Source of the DNA: Yamadazyma tenuis
Lineage: Eukaryota > Ascomycota > Pichiomycetes > Serinales > Debaryomycetaceae
Direction: 5' to 3'
Length of the DNA: 64,000 nt
Assembly (NCBI RefSeq): GCF_029203305.1
Contig: NC_089461.1
Location: forward strand, 124,001-188,000
Below the pieces are notes generated by a model that did no database searches, was not told the DNA's origin, and worked only from the letters and a program-made list of their open reading frames with translations. A program made the position numbers and the translations under genes. Below are positions 9,756 through 18,657 of this stretch, in pieces (positions within the stretch are counted from its first letter, which is position 1; each line of letters begins with the position of its first letter).

Positions 9756-10292
9756 ATGGTAGCGTTCTTCTATCACGACAATAAGGACACCCCCGAAAAC
9801 TTCACCGACGAACACAGCTCCGGCACGCCCGTGACGGTAGAACGGCTCAAACAGCTTGGGGTTCTCTATTACTACGTCACATCCAACGAACAGCTCAACT
9901 CCATCGCCAAAGCAAGAAACTACAAGAACAGAGACGAAATCACCCTTAATTTGGATTCCTTCAACGGCGACTTGGGTGCCTTCAACGCCAAAATGGCCCA
10001 GTTCTATAAGGAGCATTACCACGAAGATGAGGAAATCAGATACATTGTGGATGGAGAAGGTTATTTTGATGTCAGAGACGTAGGCGACCAGTGGATCCGG
10101 GCCAAGCTTAACGCCGGCGACATGTTGATCTTACCAGCTGGAATCTACCACCGGTTCACGTTATCCAGCGCCCAGAAGAACATCAAGGCGGTGCGGTTAT
10201 TCAAAGATGAACCCAAGTGGGAGGCCATTAACAGAGATACCGATAAAGTCACGGAAGCCCGGTCTGATTACGTTCGTGGTATCGCCGTATGA
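9756..10292 (+). CDS. ADI1: Acireductone dioxygenase (methionine salvage)
   Basis: Cupin metalloenzyme that oxidises acireductone to the 2-keto precursor of methionine (plus formate) in the methylthioadenosine salvage cycle. 178 residues, the family's usual size. The metal ligands are all present: H87 and H89 in EHYHEDEE, E93, and H132 in PAGIYHRF. The ATG sits in a good context (CACCATGG). Two TCACGTGA boxes just upstream suggest control by the sulphur regulon. The 3' end converges on GIM4 with a 39-bp gap. Confidence 0.96.
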   Translation: MVAFFYHDNKDTPENFTDEHSSGTPVTVERLKQLGVLYYYVTSNEQLNSIAKARNYKNRDEITLNLDSFNGDLGAFNAKMAQFYKEHYHEDEEIRYIVDGEGYFDVRDVGDQWIRAKLNAGDMLILPAGIYHRFTLSSAQKNIKAVRLFKDEPKWEAINRDTDKVTEARSDYVRGIAV

Positions 10293-10331
10293 CCGTGTAT
10301 TAAGGTATTTATATTTATAATGTATGTTTCT

Positions 10332-10706
10332 TCATTGGCGAATGATCTTGATATGGTTGTTCTTGATCCAACTCTCTAGGCTGGTACGAGCACTTGCCAC
10401 CAGTTTTTCATGGCTTTCCCGCTGTTGTTGTAAGCTTTTGATGTCGGCATCCAAGAGCTTTATTACTTCGTCGACAGTTTTCTCTACCAATACCCCCCCA
10501 ATCATTTTGAAACACTTACGCCCGGCGCGGTGGTCTGGACTGATGCTGGTGAGAGTTTTGTCCACAATCACGTATTCCTGGAGCTGAGCCTGGATAGTGC
10601 CGAGCTGCTCTTGCATGTCGGCGATGTCGGCCTGAAGCTTGTTGTACTGCTGTTGCAACGCGGCTGACTTTTGTTCGTCGGTGCCGGACCTTGGTTCGTT
10701 TTCCAT
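10332..10706 (-). CDS. GIM4: Prefoldin subunit 2
   Basis: Beta-type subunit of the hexameric prefoldin chaperone, which delivers nascent actin and tubulin to the TRiC chaperonin. From the ATG at 10706 it is 124 residues: an N-terminal coiled coil (QQQYNKLQADIADMQEQL), the conserved hairpin motif RKCFKMIGGVLVEKTVDEV, and a C-terminal coiled coil. The frame is open to an ATG at 10844, but that extension would run into the divergent neighbour and has no prefoldin character, so I use the internal ATG. Confidence 0.94.
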   Translation of the reverse strand: MENEPRSGTDEQKSAALQQQYNKLQADIADMQEQLGTIQAQLQEYVIVDKTLTSISPDHRAGRKCFKMIGGVLVEKTVDEVIKLLDADIKSLQQQRESHEKLVASARTSLESWIKNNHIKIIRQ

Positions 10707-10805
10707 GGTGTTGCTGAACTTTTTTTCCAGCTGTTGATATGCGCACTCTGACCATATAAACTGGGGTCCGCTGCAGAACAGAAAATAAACGGTATAAAAT
10801 GACCT

Positions 10806-11741
10806 ATGGAGGGTGGGTCTTGTCACCCAATGATTTTGAGTCATTTATTTATGTGTTTGCTTAGTTTGGGGGCTTGTTGGCTCTCCCTCCCCATTCTGCA
10901 AATGGATGCAAAAAACTTCACGGTTGCAGCCGTTGGCAGTATGGTGAAGGTCAAGACCGTCGATGAAGCATTTAAAAGAATTCAACTAGGAGTTGATCCC
11001 CAGCATAGTACTGTATATATTGTTGGTAAACACGATCAACTTCTTTTCCGCTACGATGGAATGCTCCCACCAACTTCTGCTCCTGTTCCTGCTGATGACA
11101 GCCCAAAGCTTGGTGATGTTGCAAAACGAGGAAAGATTACTGGATTTCTCGATAAGGCCATCACCCAGCTAGATTCAATTGAAGATTCTGCCAAGGAAAA
11201 GCTCAACAGTGTCTTGCCCGGTAAACCCAAATTGAAACCAACAGTTTCGCCAGTATTAGTTGAAAAAGCCGTATGGGTGCTCCAAAAGGCACAGGTTTTG
11301 CAATCAAAAGTGACCCCCGATCTTATGCCAGTGTCTCCTTGTATTGACTCGACTCAGGGAGATGGAGGGTCTATTTCCTTCAGCCATGGTTCAGCTTTTT
11401 CTTCACAAGGAAAAATTGAACGGAACTTTGAGGCTGGGTGGATGGTGTTTGCAAAGTACAAAGATAAACAGGATGAAACCGTTTCTTGGACGTACTCCTA
11501 CTCGGTTCAGGGGACGGTTCCAGCTGGATACAAGGGCCAGTTGTTCATCAAAGATCCCAAGTTTACCGAAATTTTATTCAAACAGAAGTTCTTTCAGGTA
11601 CTGGAAGTAGCTGAAAACATTCAACAATCACAGTTTTCCACTCGAGTGTTGGACTACAACTCATTGTTCGAGTACCACTTCTTGACCAGCGACAAATCAG
11701 TGTTGACATGTGACAGGGTGCTCGAGATACATAGTTTCTAG
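10806..11741 (+). CDS. Unrecognised protein with N-terminal hydrophobic signal
   Basis: 311 residues, not recognised. The first ~30 residues contain a hydrophobic stretch (MILSHLFMCLLSLGACW and onward) that reads as a signal peptide or anchor; ATGs at codons 1, 9 and 16 are possible starts. The middle is Pro- and Lys-rich (SAPVPADDSP, KPKLKPTVSP). The C-terminal ~130 residues look like a folded domain with aromatic beta-type segments (VSWTYSYSVQGTVPAG, GQLFIKDPKF). There is no second transmembrane segment and no GPI-type tail. The codon for residue 31 is CTG, which would be serine in this clade. It is divergent from GIM4 (99 bp) and convergent with WBP1 (23 bp). Function is unknown. Confidence 0.75.
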   Translation: MEGGSCHPMILSHLFMCLLSLGACWLSLPILQMDAKNFTVAAVGSMVKVKTVDEAFKRIQLGVDPQHSTVYIVGKHDQLLFRYDGMLPPTSAPVPADDSPKLGDVAKRGKITGFLDKAITQLDSIEDSAKEKLNSVLPGKPKLKPTVSPVLVEKAVWVLQKAQVLQSKVTPDLMPVSPCIDSTQGDGGSISFSHGSAFSSQGKIERNFEAGWMVFAKYKDKQDETVSWTYSYSVQGTVPAGYKGQLFIKDPKFTEILFKQKFFQVLEVAENIQQSQFSTRVLDYNSLFEYHFLTSDKSVLTCDRVLEIHSF

Positions 11742-11764
11742 TTTATGTATTCAGTATAAAATTT

Positions 11765-13042
11765 TTATTGGTCTTTCTTACCTACATCTACCTTGCTTAC
11801 GTATAAGAAGTTCACCACGAAAAAGAACCATGCGATAACCACCAACACGGCACTGACAACATAGAACCAGGCGTTGGTAATATCCCACGATCTCTTATAC
11901 TCATCGTTGGCCAAGTGTCTGATAGCCACCACTTGTTTCTCCAATAAGTAGGTGAGACCAGGTCTCTTGTAGTCCAATTCAAACGTGAACATTCCATGCT
12001 GGTCGGGAATGGTAAAGTTGACAGAGTACACGTAGGTGTCCAACACTTTGCTTCCTTCAACCGACGAGGCTTCACCCAAAGGTTGTAAGTTTAATCTTTG
12101 GTATGGGTCCAACATCTTAAAGCTCAATTGTAAAGTCTCCTCGTCATTTTCCACCACAAACGGCTTCCATTGGCCATCTACCAATTCACTAACTCCAATG
12201 GTATAGACCACTTGATCTTTGATTCTGTACAAGGTGGAGTCGAGGTTTTGAGGCTCGTCAGCCTTATGGTGTTGAACAAACTGCAACTTAAGTGCATTCC
12301 TCTGACCAATGGCCCATAAGAGCAACTCTTGCTTCAAGAGCTCGATCGATCCAACCCAAGTGATACGAGTACCACTCAATGCCTGGAGGGATACTGCCAA
12401 ATGACTCTGTTGGCCGAATCCCCACGAGTTCTCGTTATCAACAGGGTTGATGTTGTCATTGGAAGAGAAACTAGTTTTGCTGGCAGTCAAGATCGGAACC
12501 AAGTTCTCGTTGTTGCTGAGAATCGCTGACTGGCCATCGTACTCGGTGTCAATGGTAGATAATATTCTGGCACAGCCGATATTGTCCTTGGTCAACTTCA
12601 CCTTGTCAGAAGCTTCAAAGTGGTCGATCAACTTATAGCCCTTTGGCGATGGATAAATGCCTGCTTCGTTGAGAAATTCTCTAATTACATCAGGGTAATT
12701 GTAGTTGGAGTCTCCCACAAACACGAGATTGGCAGTCTTAGCAATATCAACCAAGTTCTGTTTATTCAATTGTTCCTTCCTGTTTATCTTCTTGGAAGAG
12801 GTGGGCAAGAACACGATGTTGTCAAAGATAGCATATCCACTTACAAACATCAACAAATCGGAATCTTGGTACCCTCTGAGCAATATTTCGTGGCCCAACA
12901 GCTTGAAGGTTTCAACCACACGTTTCAACTCGATTGGAGGCTCGGCCAAGTCAATCTTAACGGAATCATACACAACCAACGATCTTTCTGCTACCGCAAG
13001 AAACACGAGCGACAATAACGCCACGAGTCTGGTGATAAACAT
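11765..13042 (-). CDS. WBP1: Oligosaccharyltransferase subunit Wbp1 (OST48)
   Basis: Essential subunit of the ER oligosaccharyltransferase, which N-glycosylates nascent proteins. 425 residues (Sc 430): a cleavable signal peptide (FITRLVALLSLVFLAVAE), a lumenal domain with the early VVYDS and LPTSSKKI segments, one C-terminal transmembrane helix at about residues 390-412 and a short cytosolic tail ending KKDQ, a KKXX ER-retrieval signal. Divergent from URM1 with a 94-bp shared promoter. Confidence 0.96.
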   Translation of the reverse strand: MFITRLVALLSLVFLAVAERSLVVYDSVKIDLAEPPIELKRVVETFKLLGHEILLRGYQDSDLLMFVSGYAIFDNIVFLPTSSKKINRKEQLNKQNLVDIAKTANLVFVGDSNYNYPDVIREFLNEAGIYPSPKGYKLIDHFEASDKVKLTKDNIGCARILSTIDTEYDGQSAILSNNENLVPILTASKTSFSSNDNINPVDNENSWGFGQQSHLAVSLQALSGTRITWVGSIELLKQELLLWAIGQRNALKLQFVQHHKADEPQNLDSTLYRIKDQVVYTIGVSELVDGQWKPFVVENDEETLQLSFKMLDPYQRLNLQPLGEASSVEGSKVLDTYVYSVNFTIPDQHGMFTFELDYKRPGLTYLLEKQVVAIRHLANDEYKRSWDITNAWFYVVSAVLVVIAWFFFVVNFLYVSKVDVGKKDQ

Positions 13043-13136
13043 AATAGATTCAACTTTTCACCAAGTGTCTTTTTCTGTCGTTGTCAAACCTGTGCGCGTT
13101 TCTTTACTGAGTATGAAAAATTTGTATTAGGCTATA

Positions 13137-13439
13137 ATGATCAAAGTAAAGGTAGAGTTTTTAGGTGGCTTGGACATCATCAGCAACCATGAGAGACAAC
13201 ACAAGTTGACGCTCCCACTTGAAGAAGGCGATGCCACCATGAAAGACGTCATCACTTACATCTGTAAAGATATCATCACAGACCAGAAGGATGTGCCTGT
13301 ATTCATCGAGGATGACACCGTGAGACCAGGGATCTTGGTGCTTATCAACGACACCGACTGGGAGTTGGAGGACAAGGAGGAGTATGTTGTTGAATCGGGC
13401 GATTTGTTCACCTTCACCAGTACCTTACATGGAGGTTAA
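13137..13439 (+). CDS. URM1: Ubiquitin-related modifier Urm1
   Basis: Small sulphur carrier and protein modifier used for thiolation of wobble uridine in tRNAs and for urmylation. 100 residues, beta-grasp fold, ending in the essential Gly-Gly (STLHGG) that is adenylated and thiocarboxylated by Uba4. Length and ending are canonical. Its stop codon is 3 bp from the convergent NAS2 stop. Confidence 0.97.
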   Translation: MIKVKVEFLGGLDIISNHERQHKLTLPLEEGDATMKDVITYICKDIITDQKDVPVFIEDDTVRPGILVLINDTDWELEDKEEYVVESGDLFTFTSTLHGG

Positions 13440-13442
13440 TTT

Positions 13443-14102
13443 CTATAAGGGTACGATTTTGCAACCCAAAAGACCTCTTCCATTCCAACTGTTAGAAGGC
13501 ACCAACTGCAACTCCACCACCGACTCGGCTCGCAATACCCGTACGTCTACAGGTGTGTCAATGCTGGTTTGTACTCGTGCCACAACGGATGCCAACTTGT
13601 TGTGGTTTCCTGCGTGAATATCTCCACCAAAAACAACGATACGATCGCGTTTCTGAAGCCCAGCCCTGTCGGCTGGACTGTTTTCGAGCACGTCTTCTAT
13701 CACCGCAAATGGAACCAGAGACTGTATCGTCGACGTCTTTTGTTCTATCGCAGATGAATCTACTGCTTTAAACTGGTCTTGTAGTTTCGATTCAATCATT
13801 GCCAATACACGTTTGTGGTCATTTCGTAAACGGATAATTCGAACACGTACAAGTCGAATGCCTACCACGTCGATATCATCACGCGGAAACCCATCAGGCG
13901 TCACTAAGGGAGTGCTCATTTCGGCGGCGAAATTGGTGGCCAATATATCGAAGAGAGCCGACAACTGATTTTCAAGCTCTTTTTTGATCAACAGCAATTG
14001 CTGGTAATTGAGGTCATCGTGCACTTTGTAGGTGGTGAACTTGTCTGAGTCCAAGTTCAAGGAGCTCATAAGACCTTCAAACGAGTCTTTTTCGAGTGTC
14101 AT
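13443..14102 (-). CDS. NAS2: Proteasome assembly chaperone Nas2 (p27), PDZ protein
   Basis: Regulatory-particle assembly chaperone that binds the C-terminus of Rpt5. From the ATG at 14102 it is 219 residues (Sc Nas2 is 220): an N-terminal helical half with TPLVTPDGFPRDDIDV and a C-terminal PDZ domain (PFAVIEDVLENSPADRAGL). The frame is open to 14210, but the extra residues lack family similarity and the shorter start fits the usual length. Tail-to-tail with URM1. Confidence 0.93.
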   Translation of the reverse strand: MTLEKDSFEGLMSSLNLDSDKFTTYKVHDDLNYQQLLLIKKELENQLSALFDILATNFAAEMSTPLVTPDGFPRDDIDVVGIRLVRVRIIRLRNDHKRVLAMIESKLQDQFKAVDSSAIEQKTSTIQSLVPFAVIEDVLENSPADRAGLQKRDRIVVFGGDIHAGNHNKLASVVARVQTSIDTPVDVRVLRAESVVELQLVPSNSWNGRGLLGCKIVPL

Positions 14103-14294
14103 TGCAGAGAGTTGTACAAGAAAATTCGCGGTACATTGATTTGGGTAGATATGGTACACCACCAAATGGGTATTTACAAAATCTGCTGAAGCGATCGTGT
14201 TCATACACACGAGAAGTTATATTGTAACTTAAGTATTTTACAAGTATAAGGGCAGTGTACCTAAAGTCCGTGTACTTTTTTTAATATATTCTAT

Positions 14295-15716
14295 TTACCT
14301 TAATGGCTGCGAATCGTCCAGGGTAGAAATGGCAAATGAGTAGTTGGACACAACCTCCATCTCGTCCAGATCCTCCCCTTCGCTGATTTCATTCCACGAA
14401 GCGACGGTCAAAAGCACAAAGCCTATGATGACCAAAACGTCACCCACCAACTGAGAAGTGCTCAAGACGTTATCAAATAACCACCATTCCACCACACCAA
14501 TCAAGAAGATCGTCAAAAGAGAACTGACAGATGATAGCACTGGATTTGTCAAGGAGATCAAAGACAAAAACAGAGCGCTGAATGAAAGGTTAGATACAAT
14601 TGAGCCGGCAATGTAACCCCAGATCACTCCTGCTCCATCATAGTTGACCAAGTTGAACTTATGGATTCCCAAGATATCCACCAATATACACCCCACCAAA
14701 AGGATGACAGCCGTATACAATCCCAACAACGACATAACAAAGTTGGCAAAAACCATTTGTCTTTTCGGGGTGATCAACTTGGATAAGTGAGGAGGAATAC
14801 ACAAGAATTTCTTATAGAATACCTCATATAATCCATAAAGCACCGCACCAATGGAGATGGCTAAGTTTCCCCAAAACCTATATGGATAAGGGGTGTCAGC
14901 CCCGTCACTCGAATCAGAGTACAGTACAATAAACACACCGACAATGGCAATAAGGACAGAGTTTGCCTTGAGCCACGAAAATCGTTCATTCAACAACGGG
15001 ATAGCGAAGATGTAGGCAGTGAATGCCGAACAATTGTAGATGGCTGTGACATCTGCTGCGTAGGTGAGGGCCATAGATCCGTACCAGGTGAAACCGGCAA
15101 CAGTAAGTAACAATACCAACACAAAGGTCTTCCAGAGAATGTATTGGATGGATGGGGTCTGTACAAACGAAACAACACAGGCAGTGATGGAAGGCGTCAG
15201 CAGGATGTGTGGGTGCTGGTCGATGAGCTGATTGATTCCGTGGATGCGGTCATCGTCATTAACGTGATATTCATAGATAATGATGGACGTGTGATAAATG
15301 TTGTGGAACTGCTTGACTATGGCCTTCTTGAAGTAAAGCCAATAGTTTATCGTTGGTGGAGGTGGACTAGCACTGTTGGGGTTGATGGGAGCAGGTGCCA
15401 CCACCGTAGGAAGCAATTCGGTGGTGGAAGATAACGGCTGGTACCCTGGCTTTGAGGGATCTATAGCACGCCTGGCCCTAGAAATCACGCGGTATACCGC
15501 CACCGACAACACCTGTAGTGGCCACAAAGTCCACCAAGATCCATGGGTGACTATTAATAGTATAATTGGCTCTTTAAACCCCCGAGTATAAGCCTGGGAA
15601 GTGAACTCAGTTTGCAACACAAACATTGTCAACGACAACACAAACAACACGGAGATAAAGACGATCTTCGTTTTGGAGTGGCCATCAGTCTGGTGTTGGT
15701 CCACTGTGACAGACAT
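14295..15716 (-). CDS. DMT-superfamily membrane transporter (SLC35F/EamA-like)
   Basis: 473 residues with about ten transmembrane segments in two halves. The N-terminal pair (FISVLFVLSLTMFVLQTEF and IILLIVTHGSWWTLWPL) is followed by a ~100-residue hydrophilic linker and then a compact block of eight helices containing the family segment LTYAADVTAIYNCSAFTAY, then LLNERFSW. Yeast relatives of this shape are vacuolar or endomembrane transporters of the Thi74/YML018C kind, whose substrates are mostly unproven. The cytosolic tail is acidic (EGEDLDEMEVV). Confidence 0.8.
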   Translation of the reverse strand: MSVTVDQHQTDGHSKTKIVFISVLFVLSLTMFVLQTEFTSQAYTRGFKEPIILLIVTHGSWWTLWPLQVLSVAVYRVISRARRAIDPSKPGYQPLSSTTELLPTVVAPAPINPNSASPPPPTINYWLYFKKAIVKQFHNIYHTSIIIYEYHVNDDDRIHGINQLIDQHPHILLTPSITACVVSFVQTPSIQYILWKTFVLVLLLTVAGFTWYGSMALTYAADVTAIYNCSAFTAYIFAIPLLNERFSWLKANSVLIAIVGVFIVLYSDSSDGADTPYPYRFWGNLAISIGAVLYGLYEVFYKKFLCIPPHLSKLITPKRQMVFANFVMSLLGLYTAVILLVGCILVDILGIHKFNLVNYDGAGVIWGYIAGSIVSNLSFSALFLSLISLTNPVLSSVSSLLTIFLIGVVEWWLFDNVLSTSQLVGDVLVIIGFVLLTVASWNEISEGEDLDEMEVVSNYSFAISTLDDSQPLR

Positions 15717-15843
15717 GGTTGTTATGAGAAGAAAGTCGATGAAGCTTTTTGAGTGCGAAGTGGAATTGGGCTCTGGCGGGGGCTCATACGGTCGGCGGCT
15801 TCAGATACCGCGCTGCTCGTGTCACCAAATGGACCGTACAAGT

Positions 15844-16461
15844 TTAATCACTATCACTCAGGAAGTCACTTGATTCAGGCTCGTCAAGAGTCTGGACATG
15901 GTAGACCCGGTCGGGAATCATGCCACGCGCTACCAAGCGCCGCCGCAGCTCGAGCCGAGGCATCACCACCCCCACCACTCGATCCAGGCGCTCGAGCTCA
16001 TCAACAAACTCATCGATATGTATTATTCCATAGTTCACCGGCACACCATCCACCATCTCTGGCGACGATAAAAGTACCCGTACCTTGGTGTAGTTGGAAC
16101 GGTACGTATCCAACACCTGATATACTTCTGTGGGTGGTTGGGTCAATCGTATGTATATCAACGTGAGGATAGTGAGGTATTTGAACTCAGGTTGTTTCAA
16201 GTATAGCCCCACCACGGCGGCACTGGGTCCAATCTCAAGGAGACGGAGGAGACAGCAGAGGAACGGACTAGGTCGATTGCTCGAGTCCAACCCGCCCACA
16301 TACTTGACATTATCCACAATCACCTGAAGAATGGTCTGCTCATTGGTCAAGTAGAGATGCTGTTTGTAGAAGAGCGAGTCCTTGATACGGTTTCGCACAA
16401 TAGTTTCAAGTATATGAGCATATCCCGAAACTCTACGCTTGTCATTGTAGGCGGGTTGCAT
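15844..16461 (-). CDS. PRP38: Pre-mRNA splicing factor Prp38
   Basis: Tri-snRNP protein required for spliceosome activation. 205 residues forming a single PRP38 domain: NPY-like start with RRVSGYAHILETIVRNRIKDS, then VGGLDSSNRPSPFLCCLLRLL and the LTLIYIRLT segment, ending in a short acidic Ser/Asp tail (SSDFLSDSD). It lacks a long RS-rich tail, as other yeast forms do. Confidence 0.95.
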   Translation of the reverse strand: MQPAYNDKRRVSGYAHILETIVRNRIKDSLFYKQHLYLTNEQTILQVIVDNVKYVGGLDSSNRPSPFLCCLLRLLEIGPSAAVVGLYLKQPEFKYLTILTLIYIRLTQPPTEVYQVLDTYRSNYTKVRVLLSSPEMVDGVPVNYGIIHIDEFVDELERLDRVVGVVMPRLELRRRLVARGMIPDRVYHVQTLDEPESSDFLSDSD

Positions 16462-16542
16462 TTCTCGTGTATGTATTTGTGGTATTGGAGTTACCTAGTT
16501 AAAATTCCAGCTATATAAAAAGTGTCGCACATCGCGACTCAT

Positions 16543-17541
16543 CTACTCTTCGTCCTTGAAGGAGATTTTGTCTAAACTGGCCAGTAAGGCCAGTAACCGC
16601 TTGGCAGAAGCTTCAAACCACTCACGTTGGGCTTCCACAAACACTTTCAACAAATTGACGCTCTTGGAGGGTTGGATCAATTGCTTCATCTCAATCACAG
16701 CGTTCTCAGTAGCACTCACCAATTCGTCTTCCTTCTTGATCAACTCATCATCCTCCTCTTCCTCTTCACTTCCAGCACTCTTGGCACGAATCAAGTCGAA
16801 CTCCTGGCGGGCTGCATACACCGACTTACGCAATTCAGTCACCTTAATGAATTCCTCGTTCAATATCTCCACCAATTTATGGTTTAAGCTGGCCATGATC
16901 TTTTGATCCATAACCAACCGACCATTAGCAAGCTCCAAGTACGCCTCGCTGATTTGCAAAAGGGCAAAGTTCAAAGGACTATCACCTGTTTTCAATTCTT
17001 CCTGGTACTTTCCACAGATCTTGGACAATTGCCCATATAACGTCTTTGGCACATCGATTACCTGGACGTTAGCAGAATCTTCTTCGACTGGCTCCTTCTT
17101 TTCTTCCTTGCCCAACAACAAGTTTTCCAATTCCTGGGGCGACGATACATTCTTCAACTGATTGAACTTGCCGGTGAACACGTTATCTCTCAACTTAACC
17201 AACGAATTGTTGGCAGGGGGGTAGTCGTAACTGACCTTACCATAAGTATCAGTGGTAAACTGGATCAAGTCGGTGTAGAGCTTTAATAACAAGTCACAGC
17301 TGGCCTCCAACTGTAAGTAGTCTTCAGGTAACTCAGACACCTCGACGTTGGGGTTGGCGATGGCAAATTGTTGGATTTGGTGTAACTGATTGTGGAGGTA
17401 CTCTTGGGTCTTGTGAGTGAAAGGTTGGATGGTTTTACTAAGGCCTTGATAGGTTTTCTCAGTAGACTTGGTGATCTTCTCAAAGTCGTAACTGGAGATG
17501 GTGTCCTGGATGGACTTCAAGGATGGGAAATTGAAAGACAT
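16543..17541 (-). CDS. GVP36: BAR-domain Golgi vesicle protein Gvp36
   Basis: Membrane-curving BAR protein of late Golgi and endocytic vesicles. 332 residues (Sc 326), mostly helical coiled coil. It starts MSFNFPSLK, carries SYDYPPANNSLVKLRDN at about residues 104-120, contains an acidic Glu-rich insert in the C-terminal third (SEEEEEDDELI) and has a final helix with AQREWFEASAKRL. No transmembrane segment. Confidence 0.88.
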   Translation of the reverse strand: MSFNFPSLKSIQDTISSYDFEKITKSTEKTYQGLSKTIQPFTHKTQEYLHNQLHQIQQFAIANPNVEVSELPEDYLQLEASCDLLLKLYTDLIQFTTDTYGKVSYDYPPANNSLVKLRDNVFTGKFNQLKNVSSPQELENLLLGKEEKKEPVEEDSANVQVIDVPKTLYGQLSKICGKYQEELKTGDSPLNFALLQISEAYLELANGRLVMDQKIMASLNHKLVEILNEEFIKVTELRKSVYAARQEFDLIRAKSAGSEEEEEDDELIKKEDELVSATENAVIEMKQLIQPSKSVNLLKVFVEAQREWFEASAKRLLALLASLDKISFKDEE

Positions 17542-17796
17542 TGGATGTTTAATAGGAAGAAGTAGTGTTAAATAGGTGTTTTTTGTCGCGCTTCAGGGAG
17601 AGAGTGAGCAGATTTGATTTGAGAGACGAGATTTGGGAAGCGAGTGAACACAAACAGTGGGTTTTGGGCGACTAGTAAGGTTGTGCAACATATAACTAGG
17701 AGTTTACTGAATGTTTCTGTATTTTTCTGTATTGGATCTATTGATCTGATTTATACTACTACTCATCGTTGACCATCTGCTTACCATTGTAGACCC

Positions 17797-18381
17797 TCAG
17801 GAGATCTCCCGGACCCCATCTTTGTCCACCACCTTGACGTAGCAGCCCTTGAAGTCCATGGGCATTCTGGTTTCCAACTCGCGTATACACATATCCAACA
17901 ATTTTAACCCATCATCCAATGTCATATTGGTTCTGTAGTGTTTATCCAACAACGACATGCAATAGAATGCAGCGTAACCATGGGCAGCATAAGGCAATAC
18001 CGCTTGTGTACCCAAGTAATCGATATAGTTTAACGTTGGTTCATTGGACTTGGTGTCGAATCCTCCAAGCAACACATTCACCTGATATGGTTTCCTGGAT
18101 CTGATGGAAGTAGCCAATTGAGACCTGACAAAAGAGGCGGTGGCCTTGGGCGACAACTCAATGTCGTTTTCCCGCATCGAGTATAGCTGAATGTTGGCTT
18201 GCATGTACTCAGCAAACTGGACCGTATCTCCAGACTCACCTGTGAACGCCACTAAATTATGCGCATTTAACACACGGGTCTTATCGTCATTGTCTTTCAA
18301 CACGGATATGCCTCGTGTTATGGCCTTAGATGTCGCAATGATCGTGGAGTCTGTCAATCTGATTCCGAGAACGATATCCAT
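17797..18381 (-). CDS. PRE1: 20S proteasome subunit beta-4 (Pre1)
   Basis: Inactive beta subunit of the 20S core. From the ATG at 18381 it is 194 residues (Sc 198) and begins MDIVLGIRLTDSTIIATSKA without a propeptide or catalytic Thr, as expected for beta-4; AFTGESGDTVQFAEYM and the PYAAHGYAAFYCMSLLD segment are typical. The frame is open to 18447 but the internal ATG matches the conserved start. Confidence 0.96.
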   Translation of the reverse strand: MDIVLGIRLTDSTIIATSKAITRGISVLKDNDDKTRVLNAHNLVAFTGESGDTVQFAEYMQANIQLYSMRENDIELSPKATASFVRSQLATSIRSRKPYQVNVLLGGFDTKSNEPTLNYIDYLGTQAVLPYAAHGYAAFYCMSLLDKHYRTNMTLDDGLKLLDMCIRELETRMPMDFKGCYVKVVDKDGVREIS

Positions 18382-18457
18382 TGTGTATTTGCCACTATGT
18401 GAGTGAGTGAGAATTGAACTTTTCCAGTTCGCGGGTTTGGGTCGCACTTGTGTGTAC

Positions 18458-18496
18458 TATAAATATGAAGTATAAATATGAAGTATGAATATGAAC
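18458..18496. repeat. Three 13-bp tandem repeats
   Basis: TATAAATATGAAG occurs at 18458-18470 and 18471-18483, with a diverged third copy at 18484-18496 (two mismatches). It lies 78-115 bp upstream of the PRE1 ATG and is TATA-rich. Confidence 0.85.
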
Positions 18497-18568
18497 TATG
18501 GTAAAAGTTGGAATAAAGCAAGGATTGAAGAAAAGATCGAGGTGGGTCAAACATGCAAAGCTGGCAAA

Positions 18569-18617
18569 TTCCAACATTATTCAATTGCTCAGGCAACGTT
18601 CCAACACTATTCAATTG
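18569..18617. repeat. Two 19-bp direct repeats, 30-bp period
   Basis: TTCCAACATTATTCAATTG (18569-18587) recurs with one change at 18599-18617. It adjoins the PACE-like box. Confidence 0.85.
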
Positions 18618-18657
18618 GAGCTGGTTCAGAGCTAAACTCAAGGTGTTAGTAGCTTGA

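Larger units (their letters stand above)
18382..18657. promoter_or_regulatory. PRE1 promoter with PACE-like box and repeats
   Basis: 276 bp between the PRE1 start and the RIB5 stop. It holds GCTGGCAAA (18560-18568), 8 of 9 bases of the Rpn4/PACE element GGTGGCAAA, about 180 bp from the ATG. It also holds two kinds of short repeat listed separately. No gene is seen. Confidence 0.45.

Noticed and set aside
10707..10844. 46-codon N-terminal extension of GIM4
   Set aside because: In frame and starts with ATG, but aromatic and non-prefoldin in character, and it overlaps the divergent gene's start; the internal ATG gives the family length.
14103..14210. 36-codon N-terminal extension of NAS2
   Set aside because: The shorter start gives 219 residues against 220 in S. 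cerevisiae, and the extension has no family similarity.
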